From contig CAKZQZ010000121.1 in NCBI GenBank assembly GCA_937142855.1, positions 21,365-85,364 on the forward strand: a stretch of DNA of 64,000 nt, read 5' to 3'. The position numbers and the translations under genes were made by a program. Position 1 is the stretch's first letter. Each line of letters starts with the position of its first letter. Source of the stretch: an uncultured Alphaproteobacteria bacterium. Its GTDB lineage: Bacteria; Pseudomonadota; Alphaproteobacteria; Puniceispirillales; Marisalimonadaceae. This document shows positions 11,835 to 20,956 of this stretch, piece by piece. The notes under the pieces are model-generated. The model saw only the letters and a list, made by a program, of their open reading frames with translations, was not told where the DNA came from and did no database searches.

Positions 11835-11855
11835 GAAATGCAAAAATTGCATTTC
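11835..11855 (-). promoter_or_regulatory. Inverted repeat, candidate LysR-type operator upstream of gltB
   Basis: A perfect 9-bp inverted repeat, GAAATGCAA and TTGCATTTC separated by AAA. Its core TGCAA-AAA-TTGCA has the T-N11-A form typical of LysR-type binding sites. It lies 17 bases past the stop of the LysR gene and about 27 bases upstream of the TATAAT before gltB. As RNA it could also form a hairpin, but no U-run follows, so a terminator is less likely. Confidence 0.5.
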
Positions 11856-11871
11856 AAAAATGATTAACAAA

Positions 11872-12765
11872 TTAATTAATAACTTCGGCTTCTTTCAACA
11901 TAAAATCTTTGAAAGCTTTAATTCTAGAGTCATTTCTTAGTTCATAATTAAAACATAATGATATTGACATCTTAGGGCCTTCTAGTTGAGATAAAATTTC
12001 TGTTAGCTCAATCATTTCAAATTCCATCCAATCAGGTAACGATGCAATACCCATCCCAACTTCAGTAGCTTTTGCTATACCATAAATACTAGAAACCTCC
12101 AGGATAGGTTTGCGAGGCCTTTTATTATCTTTACCAATTGTAAGCAACCAATTTAATCTATGTCTATCAATCGGAGGCTGTGCATCTTCACCATAAGAAA
12201 TAATTTTATGATAATCTAAATCATTGGTTGTTTTGGGAAAACCGTTTTCTTTAATATAATCTTTTGATGCAAAAATTTTATATCTACAATCTGCCAGTTT
12301 AATTTGCACATCATCTTGTGAAAAACTTGGAGTCATTCTTACTTCTATGTCTGAGTTGAAGTTTGTAACTCTGGGCTCTGAATCCCTTAAACTAAGAGCC
12401 ACGGAAATATCAGGATAAACTGATTTAAATTTTGACATTCTTGGCGCAACCCATAATGCACCAAATGCATTTGTTGCTGTCACATTTAATCTTCCTGAAG
12501 GGACATCCATATCTTCAAGAAGTTGGTTATGAGTTTTACTAATGTCAGAGGCCAGAACTTGAACAGAAGAAAACAATCGCATTCCGGCTTTCGTTAAAGT
12601 TATTCCATCAGAATTTCTTAAGAAGAGCTTTATACCTAATTCATGTTCAAGAGATTTCATCTGCCTACTTAATGCTGATTGACTCATCTGTAGGATATAA
12701 GATGCCTCTGTAATATTTCGCGTTTGCGCAACAATATTAAATAATCTTAACCTATCCCATTTCAT
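11872..12765 (-). CDS. LysR-family transcriptional regulator, possibly of gltBD
   Basis: About 297 residues. An N-terminal winged helix-turn-helix (WDRLRLFNIVAQTRNITEAS, then SQSALSRQMKSLE) is followed by a periplasmic-binding-fold effector domain. The ATG at 12763-12765 is preferred over an upstream GTG because AAGGTG stands six bases before it. It is on the same strand as gltB, immediately upstream, and may control that operon in the manner of GltC-type activators. The proximity and the T-N11-A repeat support this, but the effector is unknown. Confidence 0.9.
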   Translation of the reverse strand: MKWDRLRLFNIVAQTRNITEASYILQMSQSALSRQMKSLEHELGIKLFLRNSDGITLTKAGMRLFSSVQVLASDISKTHNQLLEDMDVPSGRLNVTATNAFGALWVAPRMSKFKSVYPDISVALSLRDSEPRVTNFNSDIEVRMTPSFSQDDVQIKLADCRYKIFASKDYIKENGFPKTTNDLDYHKIISYGEDAQPPIDRHRLNWLLTIGKDNKRPRKPILEVSSIYGIAKATEVGMGIASLPDWMEFEMIELTEILSQLEGPKMSISLCFNYELRNDSRIKAFKDFMLKEAEVIN

Positions 12766-12798
12766 AATAAACACCTTATTAAGAAATAGTTGAAATCA

Positions 12799-13917
12799 CT
12801 AATAAACATCTAATAAATACCTTTTTTCTTTTTTTAAATTCTTTATGTACAAAATACTCTTATCCTCGCTACAATTAAGTTGTTCTTGAATGATTTTTTG
12901 TAAAATTGAATTTACATCTTTAGCCATATTAATGGCATCACCGCATACATATAAATAGGCTCCTTCTTTAATCCATTTAAAAAACTCAGACTTCACTTCA
13001 TATATTTTATCTTGAACATATATTTTTTTTTCCTGATCTCTAGAAAAGGCAATATCTAGTTTATCAAGAACCTTATTGTCTTGAAAATAAATTAACTCAT
13101 TTTCATAAATATGATCAGTTTTTCTAAATTGAGCACCATAGAACAACCAGTTTTTACCATGACTTTTCAATTGTGTTCTTTCTTGTAAAAAGGCAATGAA
13201 AGGGGCTATTCCAGTACCTGGGCCAATCATAATAATTGGTTTGTCATGGTCTACTGGAAGTCTAAAATTTCTGTTAGGTATTAAAAAGACCTTAATTCTT
13301 GTACCTTGATAACAATTATCAGCTAAAAAAGTTGAACAAACACCACCATATTTTTGGGAACTCTTTTCCCATCTTTGCGTTGATACAGTTAAATGCACTT
13401 CTTTTGGATACTTTAATAAACTAGATGAAATAGAGTAGGCTCTATGTTGAAGTGGCTTTAATAGTGATAAAAAAATTTTTAAATCAATATTAAATTTACT
13501 ATCCAGATTTAAAAAATCTAAAACACTCTTACCGTATTTGAATTGAGACAATAATGTTTTGTCTTGATTTTTTATAATTTTATTGAGTTCTGTATGATGA
13601 ATGTTTTCATTGATGTATGCAATAAACCTATTTGTCGGAGATAAAATTTCGAATTGTGACTCTAGTAATTCAAAAATTGTTTTGTCATAACCTTCAACAA
13701 TATTTAATGGACTATAGCCTAATCTAATAATTATATCCGTAACTAGTTGATGATTGTTTAGTGGAATAACTCCTAAGCTATCACCAGGGTTATATTTTAT
13801 TTTGCTATCACCTAAAGAAATTTTATAATGCATTATCTCTTTATTAGAGTTTTTTCCTGATAAAAGTTTAGCCGAAATAATTTCTGCTAAATATGGGTTT
13901 TGTTTATTCCAAATCAT
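12799..13917 (-). CDS. CysJ-like FAD/NADPH reductase without flavodoxin domain
   Basis: The 372 residues resemble the C-terminal part of diflavin reductases such as sulfite reductase flavoprotein (CysJ). The connecting domain opens YNPGDSLGV. The FAD-binding motif R-A-Y-S is at 159-162, with GGVCSTFL near 191-198, and the NADPH-binding IGPGTGIAPF is at 231-240. The C-terminus KRYLLDVY carries the terminal aromatic residue that stacks on FAD. The usual N-terminal FMN-flavodoxin domain is absent, so electrons must go to a separate carrier or acceptor. No hemoprotein CysI, flavodoxin or ferredoxin gene is adjacent. Its partner is unknown. Confidence 0.85.
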   Translation of the reverse strand: MIWNKQNPYLAEIISAKLLSGKNSNKEIMHYKISLGDSKIKYNPGDSLGVIPLNNHQLVTDIIIRLGYSPLNIVEGYDKTIFELLESQFEILSPTNRFIAYINENIHHTELNKIIKNQDKTLLSQFKYGKSVLDFLNLDSKFNIDLKIFLSLLKPLQHRAYSISSSLLKYPKEVHLTVSTQRWEKSSQKYGGVCSTFLADNCYQGTRIKVFLIPNRNFRLPVDHDKPIIMIGPGTGIAPFIAFLQERTQLKSHGKNWLFYGAQFRKTDHIYENELIYFQDNKVLDKLDIAFSRDQEKKIYVQDKIYEVKSEFFKWIKEGAYLYVCGDAINMAKDVNSILQKIIQEQLNCSEDKSILYIKNLKKEKRYLLDVY

Positions 13918-14022
13918 TTAAACACAACTCAATTATTGACCCTTGAATTTCTCTTAAATTTTATTATAGCTTTTAATCATTTATAAACATAATAATATGT
14001 TATTTTAACTTTTGAGCATAAA

Positions 14023-14817
14023 ATGGCGCTAGAAGTAATTATAATATTATCAATAATCCAAGGTTTTACAGAATTCCTTCCTATATCCTCAAGTGCTCAT
14101 CTAGTATTTCTATCTGAAATATTTGGAGATTTTATATCAAAGAGAAATTTTGATGTTTCTCTTCATTTTGGATCCTTATTAGCCGTTATCATTTATTTAA
14201 GAAAAGAAATATTAGAAATCATTTTAGATTTAATTTTTTATAAAAAGAGAGATAAAGATAGTTTCAAAATTTTAATAAACTTAATAATTAGTACATTACC
14301 TATTGTATGTGTCGGGTTTTTAATTCATTTATACGATTTTGATATAATACGTAGTTTAGAAATTATTGGTTGGTCAACATTAGTTTTTGGAATTATTTTA
14401 GGAATAGCAGACAAAAATCTTAAAATTATTAAAATTTTAAAAAATCTTAAACCAAGGGAGGCTTTTCTTCTTGGTATAGCTCAAACCCTTGCTTTGATTC
14501 CAGGTACAAGTCGATCAGGTATTGTAATAACGGCAGGCTTGTTTATGGGTTACAGTCGATATGAAGCTTCAAAATATTCTTTATTATTATCAATTCCAGT
14601 TATTTTAGCTGCAACAACATTGGAAAGTTTATCTCTATACAGCGACAAGGGCTCATTATTCAGTCATGAAATGTTTTTAGGAATTGTAATTAGTTTTATA
14701 ACTGCACTAATAACAATAAAATTATTTATGAAATGGATAAATAATGCATCTTTAAAAATATTTGTAATTTACAGAATAATTCTTGGAATTATTATTTTAG
14801 TATATGCTTATAATTAA
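14023..14817 (+). CDS. uppP: Undecaprenyl-diphosphatase
   Basis: An integral membrane phosphatase (BacA/UppP) that recycles undecaprenyl diphosphate to the monophosphate carrier for peptidoglycan and LPS O-chain synthesis. The 264 residues show both signature segments: FTEFLPISSSAH (16-27, with catalytic Glu17) and PGTSRSG (160-166, with Arg164). About eight hydrophobic helices are visible. It is divergent from the CysJ-like gene. Its last four bases overlap the 3' end of the convergent NDUFA9-like gene. The start ATG lacks a strong Shine-Dalgarno sequence. Confidence 0.97.
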   Translation: MALEVIIILSIIQGFTEFLPISSSAHLVFLSEIFGDFISKRNFDVSLHFGSLLAVIIYLRKEILEIILDLIFYKKRDKDSFKILINLIISTLPIVCVGFLIHLYDFDIIRSLEIIGWSTLVFGIILGIADKNLKIIKILKNLKPREAFLLGIAQTLALIPGTSRSGIVITAGLFMGYSRYEASKYSLLLSIPVILAATTLESLSLYSDKGSLFSHEMFLGIVISFITALITIKLFMKWINNASLKIFVIYRIILGIIILVYAYN

Positions 14818-15731
14818 TTTTGATAAATTTTTATTAATTCATCTTTTAAATCTTTTGGCTTCACTCCTAAATCTTCGATGCCAGGTAAATTATTAATTAA
14901 AATATTATCATTTTCTAATAGTATCATTTGGTCCACAGTAAAAGGTGGTCTTGGCAATTTCTGTAAAAAAAATGCTGGGATTTTCATTAATTTAGAGTTT
15001 AGTGGTAAAAAAATTCTTTTTATATTTTTTACTTCTAACAACATTTTCAAAAGTTCTTCAAAACTATAAGTTGAACGGCCACCTAATTCATATAATGCAT
15101 TTTTTTTTCTTTTTCCTATCAGTAAATTTATAATGCCAGTTGCTACGTCAATTACAGATATAGGTTGAAATTTTGTTGATCTAGAGATTAAGGGTAATAC
15201 AGGACTTATAGAAGCCATTTGTGAAAACTGCCCAAAAAAATTATCTCCATGTCCAAATAATAGTGATGGCCTTAGTATTTTAGCATTAGGAAAATTTTCT
15301 AACAACCTTCTCTCTCCAGAAGCTTTGCTTGATGAGTATTTACTTTTTGAATTTTCAGACACTCCCAATGCAGATATATGAATTAAGTTTCTAACGTTAT
15401 GCTTTGAAGACATTTTTCCCAAAATAGCTGGTAAATCAGAATGAACTCTATAAAAATCTCCCCTTTTGTTCTCATATAAAATTCCACACAAGTTTATAAC
15501 GGCTTCTACTTTTAAAAAATGATTTTCTATAGACTGAATGTTATCTAAACTCCAGCCAACTATTTTAAGATTATTTTTGGGAATGTATTTGAGAATTTTT
15601 TTTTCTAAAGTTTTTTTCTGACTGAAAACAATGATTTCAAAATCAAATTCACCAAGCATATTAATAAGGTTTTTTCCAAGAAATCCACTTCCACCAAAAA
15701 TTAAAATTTTTTTATTTTTATTTTCTCTCAA
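14814..15731 (-). CDS. Complex I NDUFA9-like SDR family protein
   Basis: A 305-residue extended/atypical short-chain dehydrogenase-like protein. The N-terminal nucleotide-binding motif GGSGFLG is at 13-19, and the HISALGVSENSKSKYSSSKASGE stretch stands where the SDR active site would be, with a reduced YxxxK (Y-S-S-S-K). The sequence pattern and the position next to uppP match the alphaproteobacterial NDUFA9 group, related to a mitochondrial complex I accessory subunit. The role could be NADPH binding linked to quinone metabolism or complex I assembly; this is family knowledge, not shown here. Confidence 0.8.
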   Translation of the reverse strand: MRENKNKKILIFGGSGFLGKNLINMLGEFDFEIIVFSQKKTLEKKILKYIPKNNLKIVGWSLDNIQSIENHFLKVEAVINLCGILYENKRGDFYRVHSDLPAILGKMSSKHNVRNLIHISALGVSENSKSKYSSSKASGERRLLENFPNAKILRPSLLFGHGDNFFGQFSQMASISPVLPLISRSTKFQPISVIDVATGIINLLIGKRKKNALYELGGRSTYSFEELLKMLLEVKNIKRIFLPLNSKLMKIPAFFLQKLPRPPFTVDQMILLENDNILINNLPGIEDLGVKPKDLKDELIKIYQN

Positions 15732-15821
15732 AATACTTACCTTTAACTACCTGAAGATATATGTTAATTATAATTAATATATTTATCTAATATTTTAAAG
15801 TTGAATCAGTAGCTAATTAAA

Positions 15822-16445
15822 ATGACATATTATTTGTATAAAGACGACATACCTTCTGAAATTCAATTTGGAGATATAGTTGCTATAGATACTGAAACCA
15901 TGGGTCTTAATTTAAATAGAGATCGTTTGTGCCTAATTCAACTATCTAACGGTGATGGGGATGCTCATTTAGTTCAAATTTCTCCCCAAGCTCTTGCCGA
16001 TGAAAACAGCTTTGTAAATTTAAAAAAAATATTTAAAAATCCTAATTCAACTAAATTATTTCATTTTGCTAGGTTTGATATAGCGGTAATTGAAAAAAAT
16101 ATATGCTTATTAGATGGGCCAATGTATTGTACTAAAATAGCATCTAAATTATCACGCACTTTTGGTGCTCGACATGGCCTTGCTGATTTATGTAGAGATC
16201 TTTTAGACATAGAATTAGATAAATACAATCAAACATCTGACTGGGGAACTCCAGATTTATGTGAATCCCAACTCGCTTATGCTGCCTCAGATGTATTATA
16301 CTTACACAGGTTAAAAGAAGAATTAGATATAATTCTTAAACGTGAAAAAAGACAAAAAATTGCACTTCAATGTTTTAATTTTTTAAAAACTAGATGCCAG
16401 TTAGATATTATAGGTTTTGATAATTTAGATATTTTTTCGCATTGA
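15822..16445 (+). CDS. rnd: Ribonuclease D, short form
   Basis: A DEDDy 3'-5' exoribonuclease involved in tRNA and small RNA 3' trimming. The 207 residues hold only the exonuclease domain. Asp23 and Glu25 are in AIDTETMGL, Asp86 in HFARFDIAVI, and Tyr153 and Asp157 in YAASDVLYLHRL. The HRDC domains of the longer E. coli enzyme are absent, as is usual for this short alphaproteobacterial form. It is the first gene of the rightward run leading into lptC-lptA-lptB, 31 bases before lptC. Confidence 0.93.
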   Translation: MTYYLYKDDIPSEIQFGDIVAIDTETMGLNLNRDRLCLIQLSNGDGDAHLVQISPQALADENSFVNLKKIFKNPNSTKLFHFARFDIAVIEKNICLLDGPMYCTKIASKLSRTFGARHGLADLCRDLLDIELDKYNQTSDWGTPDLCESQLAYAASDVLYLHRLKEELDIILKREKRQKIALQCFNFLKTRCQLDIIGFDNLDIFSH

Positions 16446-16476
16446 TTAACATCAATTAAATTTTTGAATTTCAAAC

Positions 16477-17049
16477 ATGAAAACAATTAATACCAAATTT
16501 ATTTTTGCTTTTTTAATAACAATTTTGATTTTAGTTTTTGTTATAAGCAGCTTTATTAACACAATGGAATCTAAACCAGCTAAAATTCAAAATAATAATA
16601 TTAAAGAAGATGCTAAAAAAATAGTTGGTGTTGAAATACGACAACAAAATAAAAAAGGCACGAAATTTTTAATTGTTGCCGATACACTTGAAGAAACAAA
16701 ATCAGAACTTAATAAAGTTATTCTAGAAAACTCCTTCACGACTATTGATCAAAAAGGAATTTTAACTAAAATTAAGGCTGGACACGCTGTTATTACAAAT
16801 AATTATGAGAACTTTGATTTCTCAGATAAAGTTTTAATTACAAAAAAAAGTAGAGATTTTACTTTGAGAACCAAAACACTTACTGGAACATTTAAAAAGG
16901 GGAATTATCAAACTAATGACAAAGTTGATATTGTTTCAGGTAATATATCTATAAAAGGAAATGGATTAACAGTTAGAAATAATGGGGAATACATAAAAGT
17001 TAAAGGAAAGGCTTTTCTTGAAATGCTTTTATCAAACGCAAGAAAATGA
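16477..17049 (+). CDS. lptC: LPS export protein LptC
   Basis: An inner-membrane anchored periplasmic protein that passes LPS from the LptBFG transporter to LptA. The 190 residues have one N-terminal transmembrane helix (about 7-27) followed by a beta-rich periplasmic domain typical of the family (ITKKSRDFTLRTKTLTGTFK region). The stop overlaps the lptA start as ATGA, showing tight coupling. Sequence conservation in LptC is low, so the call leans on topology, length and context with lptA and lptB. Confidence 0.88.
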   Translation: MKTINTKFIFAFLITILILVFVISSFINTMESKPAKIQNNNIKEDAKKIVGVEIRQQNKKGTKFLIVADTLEETKSELNKVILENSFTTIDQKGILTKIKAGHAVITNNYENFDFSDKVLITKKSRDFTLRTKTLTGTFKKGNYQTNDKVDIVSGNISIKGNGLTVRNNGEYIKVKGKAFLEMLLSNARK

Positions 17050-17858
17050 TTAAAAAAATTTTTGTTTTAATTTTTCTATCTTTATTTTCTTTTTCATCTA
17101 ATGGGTTTGCAGAAAAACAAAATGATAAAAACAGTTCTGAACTCACTGTTGAAGCTGATGATTCTATAGAGTGGTTTGAAAAAGAAAAATATTATGTTGC
17201 AAAAGGAAATGTGATTTTAAAAAAAGATGGTTTTACATTGAATGCTAATTTTGTACAGGCTTATTACGAAATTAAAGATGGTGAGAATGTATTAAACAAA
17301 ATATTAGCTAAAGATAATGTCACTCTGACAAAAGAAAAGACTAAGGCTACAGGTCAATTAATGACATATAATTTAAATAATAAAATTGCTATTTTATCTG
17401 GACCATTTCAAACACTTACATCACAATCTGGATATGTTGAGTCTAACGAAATCATTAAATTTAATGATTTAAAAAATAAAGCTGAGGCTGAAGGAAAGGT
17501 CAAAGTTATTTTGTCTAACAAGACCGTTATTCGTGCAGACAAAATCAATGCAGATTTAAACCAGAAAGATAAATCTATCGAATATGCTATTGCCAGAGGA
17601 AATGTTTTTATAGAAAACAAAATTAAAGGTAATAAATCTAAAGCAAATTTAGGTATATATAATTCATCCGATGAAATTATAAAGTTATCTGGAAATGTAA
17701 CGCTAACTAATATGGACTCGACTATTAGCGGTTCTAAAGGTGAAACTAATTTAAAAACTGGCATAAGTACTATAATTAGCGATCCTAATAATAAACAAAG
17801 AGTAAAAGGTGTTTTTTCTCCAAGAAAAAAGTCAAAAAATGGAGGTAAAACTGAATAA
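17046..17858 (+). CDS. lptA: LPS transport periplasmic protein LptA
   Basis: A periplasmic bridge protein carrying LPS to the outer membrane. A clear signal peptide (lysines, then a hydrophobic stretch, likely cleaved after Ala22 in GFAEK) precedes an OstA-like beta-jellyroll. Repeated segments such as [19 protein letters not shown] and [14 protein letters not shown] carry the A-x-G-N/D-V pattern of the fold. At 270 residues it is longer than E. coli LptA (about 185), as is common in alphaproteobacteria. It overlaps both lptC (4 bases) and lptB (about 20 bases). Confidence 0.93.
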   Translation: MIKKIFVLIFLSLFSFSSNGFAEKQNDKNSSELTVEADDSIEWFEKEKYYVAKGNVILKKDGFTLNANFVQAYYEIKDGENVLNKILAKDNVTLTKEKTKATGQLMTYNLNNKIAILSGPFQTLTSQSGYVESNEIIKFNDLKNKAEAEGKVKVILSNKTVIRADKINADLNQKDKSIEYAIARGNVFIENKIKGNKSKANLGIYNSSDEIIKLSGNVTLTNMDSTISGSKGETNLKTGISTIISDPNNKQRVKGVFSPRKKSKNGGKTE

Positions 17859-18630
17859 TTTTGAAGAAGAACTGATTGTGCAAAAAAGTTTTAATTTAGA
17901 CACTCATTTTCCAACTCATAGTTTGAAAGTAAAATCAATTTCTAAAATTTATGAAAAAAGAAAAGTTGTAAACAATGTATCATTAGAACTGAAGCGAGGA
18001 GAAGCAATTGGTCTATTGGGTCCAAATGGTGCTGGAAAAACAACATGCTTTTATATGATAGCAGGTCTTATAGATTGTGACTCAGGTGATATTTACTTGA
18101 ACCAACATCGTATTAATCATCTTCCTATGCATTTAAGAGCTAGAAATGGTATTGGCTATTTGCCTCAAGAATCATCTATATTTAGAGGATTAACTGTTGA
18201 AAAAAATATTTTATCGGTATTAGAAATACAAAATTATACCGGGAACAAAAAAAATCAAAGGTTAGATGAATTATTAAACGAATTTAATCTTAGTAAAATC
18301 AGAAACTCTTATGGAGCAACTCTTTCCGGAGGCGAAAGAAGAAGAACTGAAATAGCTAGAGCTTTAGCTTCAAACCCCAACTATATACTTCTAGATGAAC
18401 CTCTAGCGGGGATAGATCCAATAGCTATTAATGATCTAAAAAATTTGATACAGCAATTAAAAAATAAAAATATAGGTGTGCTTATAACTGACCATAATGT
18501 TAGAGAAACATTAGGGATTGTTGATAAAGCGTATATTCTCTTTGACGGCTCTGTTATAATGTCTGGAAGCCCTGAAGAGATTAAAGCAGACGAAAGAGTA
18601 AGAGAAGTATACTTAGGAAATAATTTTTGA
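17839..18630 (+). CDS. lptB: LPS export ABC transporter ATP-binding protein LptB
   Basis: ATPase that powers LPS extraction from the inner membrane with LptFG, which are not in this window. From the ATG at 17839 it has 263 residues. Walker [10 protein letters not shown] is at 61-69, the Q-loop Gln at 110, the LSGGE signature at 162-166, Walker B LLDEP near 184-188, and the switch His at 219. The [13 protein letters not shown] wording is typical of LptB. The first 25-30 residues extend beyond the family norm, and no good ribosome-binding site marks the ATG; an upstream GTG at 17809 and a GTG at 17878 are alternatives. Confidence 0.95.
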   Translation: MEVKLNNFEEELIVQKSFNLDTHFPTHSLKVKSISKIYEKRKVVNNVSLELKRGEAIGLLGPNGAGKTTCFYMIAGLIDCDSGDIYLNQHRINHLPMHLRARNGIGYLPQESSIFRGLTVEKNILSVLEIQNYTGNKKNQRLDELLNEFNLSKIRNSYGATLSGGERRRTEIARALASNPNYILLDEPLAGIDPIAINDLKNLIQQLKNKNIGVLITDHNVRETLGIVDKAYILFDGSVIMSGSPEEIKADERVREVYLGNNF

Positions 18631-18720
18631 ATTAAATTTATTTATTATAAGCTTGACGGATGCAATAGTTACCATTATTACACTCGCAGTTTATTAATTC
18701 ATAAAATTTTAGGATATTTC

Positions 18721-19185
18721 ATGAACATTAATGAGATGTTAAATGACAATTCATTTCTAGTTGGCTTTGAAGCAACAAGTAAGAAGCATATACTTAATGA
18801 GCTTTGCAAATTAGCTAATAAAAATTTTAATGTAGATGAAAGAGTTTTATTAGAAAATTTGACGAAAAGAGAAAAACTAGGATCTACAGCTGTTGGAAAC
18901 GGTATAGCTATTCCTCATGCCAATGTGTTTAACATTGAAAAACCAAAAGTATTAGTAGCTACTTTATCAAAAGGGCTAGACTTTTATGCTATTGATGAGC
19001 AACCTGTGGATGTTATATTTTTACTACTAGCACCAAATGAAAATTCATCAGAACATTTACAAGCCCTTGCTTTAATTTCTCGATTGTTAAGGAATAATGA
19101 GCTTACTAACAAGCTCAGGGGTTGTAAAAATGCTGAAAGTGCAATGATGGTATTAACACAAACTGATAGTGAACAAGCCGCCTAA
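18721..19185 (+). CDS. ptsN: PTS IIA-like nitrogen regulatory protein PtsN
   Basis: EIIA-Ntr, the output protein of the nitrogen phosphotransfer chain PtsP-NPr-PtsN. The 154 residues include the phosphorylation site His66 in GIAIPHANV and the GLDFYAIDEQPVDVIFLLLAP core. In many proteobacteria the order is lptB-rpoN-hpf-ptsN; here only 90 non-coding bases separate lptB from ptsN, so rpoN and hpf are missing from the expected place. Its 3' end is two bases from a convergent dehydrogenase gene. Confidence 0.95.
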   Translation: MNINEMLNDNSFLVGFEATSKKHILNELCKLANKNFNVDERVLLENLTKREKLGSTAVGNGIAIPHANVFNIEKPKVLVATLSKGLDFYAIDEQPVDVIFLLLAPNENSSEHLQALALISRLLRNNELTNKLRGCKNAESAMMVLTQTDSEQAA

Positions 19186-19187
19186 CA

Positions 19188-20165
19188 TTAAGAATTAACC
19201 TGATTTAATATTAGCTTTTTATCAACAAAATTTATAATTGAATTTATAGCTTCACACGCGATGTCATTAAAACATTCATCTGTCCAGCAAAGAGCATGTG
19301 GTGTAAGAATAACATTCTTATGATTTAGCAACTTACTTGTATTAGCAAGTGGTTCAACCTCAGTAACATCTAAGCCTGCTCCAGCAATTATTTTTTTTTC
19401 TAAAGCATATTCCAAATCCTTCTCATTTATAACTGGGCCCCTAGATAGATTTAATATATACCCACTATTTTTCATGCTAGAAAAAAAGTTTGAGTTTATC
19501 ATCCCTCGAGTAGATTCGTCTAAGTTACACAAAATGGCGATAAAATCACTCTTTTTGGCAAGCTCTATTAATTCTGACTTTTGGGCACCTTTTTTATGAA
19601 TTTGTTCTTTAGATAAAAATGGATCATAAGCTAAAATATTTTTAAAAAAGGGTTTAGACAATTTAATAGTTTCAGTACCAATACTACCTGCACCAACAAC
19701 GCCTAACGTTTTGTTTGCTAAACCAACCCCCATATGATTTGTTCGTTCATTCCATCTACCACTTCTAACTAAATCATCTTTAATTATTAATTTACCAGCA
19801 ATTGTAAAAAGCATAGTTAAAGTAGCAACGGCAACAGGTCTCCTTACTGCATTAGGTGTATTAGTAACAATAATATTTTTTTGTTTCATAGCATCTATAT
19901 CAACAGAATCATAACCCACCCCAAATCTAGCAATAATTTTTAATTTACAACTATCATTAGATACTGAATTAGCAGTTGCTTTAGGAAGATTTAACAAAAT
20001 AGCATCAAATTTGGACGTCATTTCAGGAGTTATCTCCGATATTGATTTATCCATCCAAGAAACATTTATATCAGATCTTTTTTTTAAAATATTTAGAGGA
20101 GCTTCGCCAAAGCATGGCTTATTTTCACTATTCAATAAATCACCTGAAATTCCAACTTCAAACAT
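19188..20165 (-). CDS. D-2-hydroxyacid dehydrogenase, NAD(P)-binding
   Basis: A dehydrogenase/reductase of the D-isomer 2-hydroxyacid family, about 325 residues from the ATG at 20165 (a TTG two codons earlier is possible, but AAGGGG is better spaced for the ATG). Visible are the Rossmann motif GVVGAGSIGTETIK, the substrate-binding arginine in LSRGPVI, the glutamate in VTEVEPL and the catalytic His in LTPHALCW. Substrate is not fixed; phosphoglycerate, glyoxylate or hydroxypyruvate-like acids are possible. It is the last gene of an apparent three-gene operon with an HpaI-type aldolase and a GhrA-like reductase. Confidence 0.88.
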   Translation of the reverse strand: MFEVGISGDLLNSENKPCFGEAPLNILKKRSDINVSWMDKSISEITPEMTSKFDAILLNLPKATANSVSNDSCKLKIIARFGVGYDSVDIDAMKQKNIIVTNTPNAVRRPVAVATLTMLFTIAGKLIIKDDLVRSGRWNERTNHMGVGLANKTLGVVGAGSIGTETIKLSKPFFKNILAYDPFLSKEQIHKKGAQKSELIELAKKSDFIAILCNLDESTRGMINSNFFSSMKNSGYILNLSRGPVINEKDLEYALEKKIIAGAGLDVTEVEPLANTSKLLNHKNVILTPHALCWTDECFNDIACEAINSIINFVDKKLILNQVNS

Positions 20166-20185
20166 AACCAAAGCCCCTTTTATAA

Positions 20186-20932
20186 TTAATTTATAATTTG
20201 AGATATTGAGCGTGATAAGATATTCATTTCAGTTCCAACTGCTATCATATTAAAACCTAGTTCAGAATACATTTCAAGCTCGTCATTATTATTGACCATT
20301 ATACCTAAGCTTTTTTTATTTATCTTTCCTGCATCTACAACCCTTTTAATGGCATCAAGATAAATTGAAGAAGTAAAATCACCAGGAATACCAAGAAAAT
20401 TTGTAAGATCAAAATGACCTACCCACAAACAATCCACTCCATCAATAGCCGCTATTAATTCTACATTTTCTAATCCATATTTAGTTTCAATCTGAATAAT
20501 ATTGATTAATTCATCATTTGCTTTTTTTATGTATTTGAGAGGATTTTGATTATTATAATTATCATGTGCAAATCCAAAACCAGCTCCTCTAATTCCCTCA
20601 GGAGGATATTTAGATGATTTTACTACCTTCATAGCCTCTTCAGCAGTGTTAACCATTGGAGCCATAATTCCTGAAGCCCCTAAATCTAATGCTCTAGCAA
20701 CATAATTATAGCTTACTTCTGGTATTCTAATTAAAGGTGATATTTGGTTGGAATTACTAATTGTTGCGAGAACTTTAAATTGCTCTAACGATAATCCACC
20801 GTGTTCCATATCAAAAATTATAAACTCACAACCTGCATTTTTTAAAATAATAGGAATACCAGGGCTAAAAAATTCAAAGATCATAGCTCCACGTAATTTA
20901 TCTAACGAAGTAACTCTATTTCTTAAATGCAT
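20186..20932 (-). CDS. HpcH/HpaI-family aldolase
   Basis: A class II, metal-dependent pyruvate aldolase that splits 2-keto-3-deoxy acids or 4-hydroxy-2-oxo acids into pyruvate and an aldehyde. The 248 residues keep the reference active-site positions: His44 in DMEHGG, Arg69 in PLIRIP, metal ligands Glu149 in IQIETKYG and Asp175 in VGHFDLTN. The ATG has an excellent AGGAGATATT leader. It lies between two D-2-hydroxyacid dehydrogenase genes on the same strand, suggesting degradation of a sugar acid whose aldehyde or keto-acid products are then reduced. The substrate is unknown. Confidence 0.92.
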   Translation of the reverse strand: MHLRNRVTSLDKLRGAMIFEFFSPGIPIILKNAGCEFIIFDMEHGGLSLEQFKVLATISNSNQISPLIRIPEVSYNYVARALDLGASGIMAPMVNTAEEAMKVVKSSKYPPEGIRGAGFGFAHDNYNNQNPLKYIKKANDELINIIQIETKYGLENVELIAAIDGVDCLWVGHFDLTNFLGIPGDFTSSIYLDAIKRVVDAGKINKKSLGIMVNNNDELEMYSELGFNMIAVGTEMNILSRSISQIIN

Positions 20933-20956
20933 GAATATCTCCTATAAATTTATTTC

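Noticed and set aside
13986..14001. AACATA-ATAA-TATGTT inverted repeat resembling one half of a dif (XerCD) site
   Set aside because: Only one arm resembles the consensus, the central spacing is wrong, and it lies in the promoter region of uppP. It is probably chance in AT-rich DNA.
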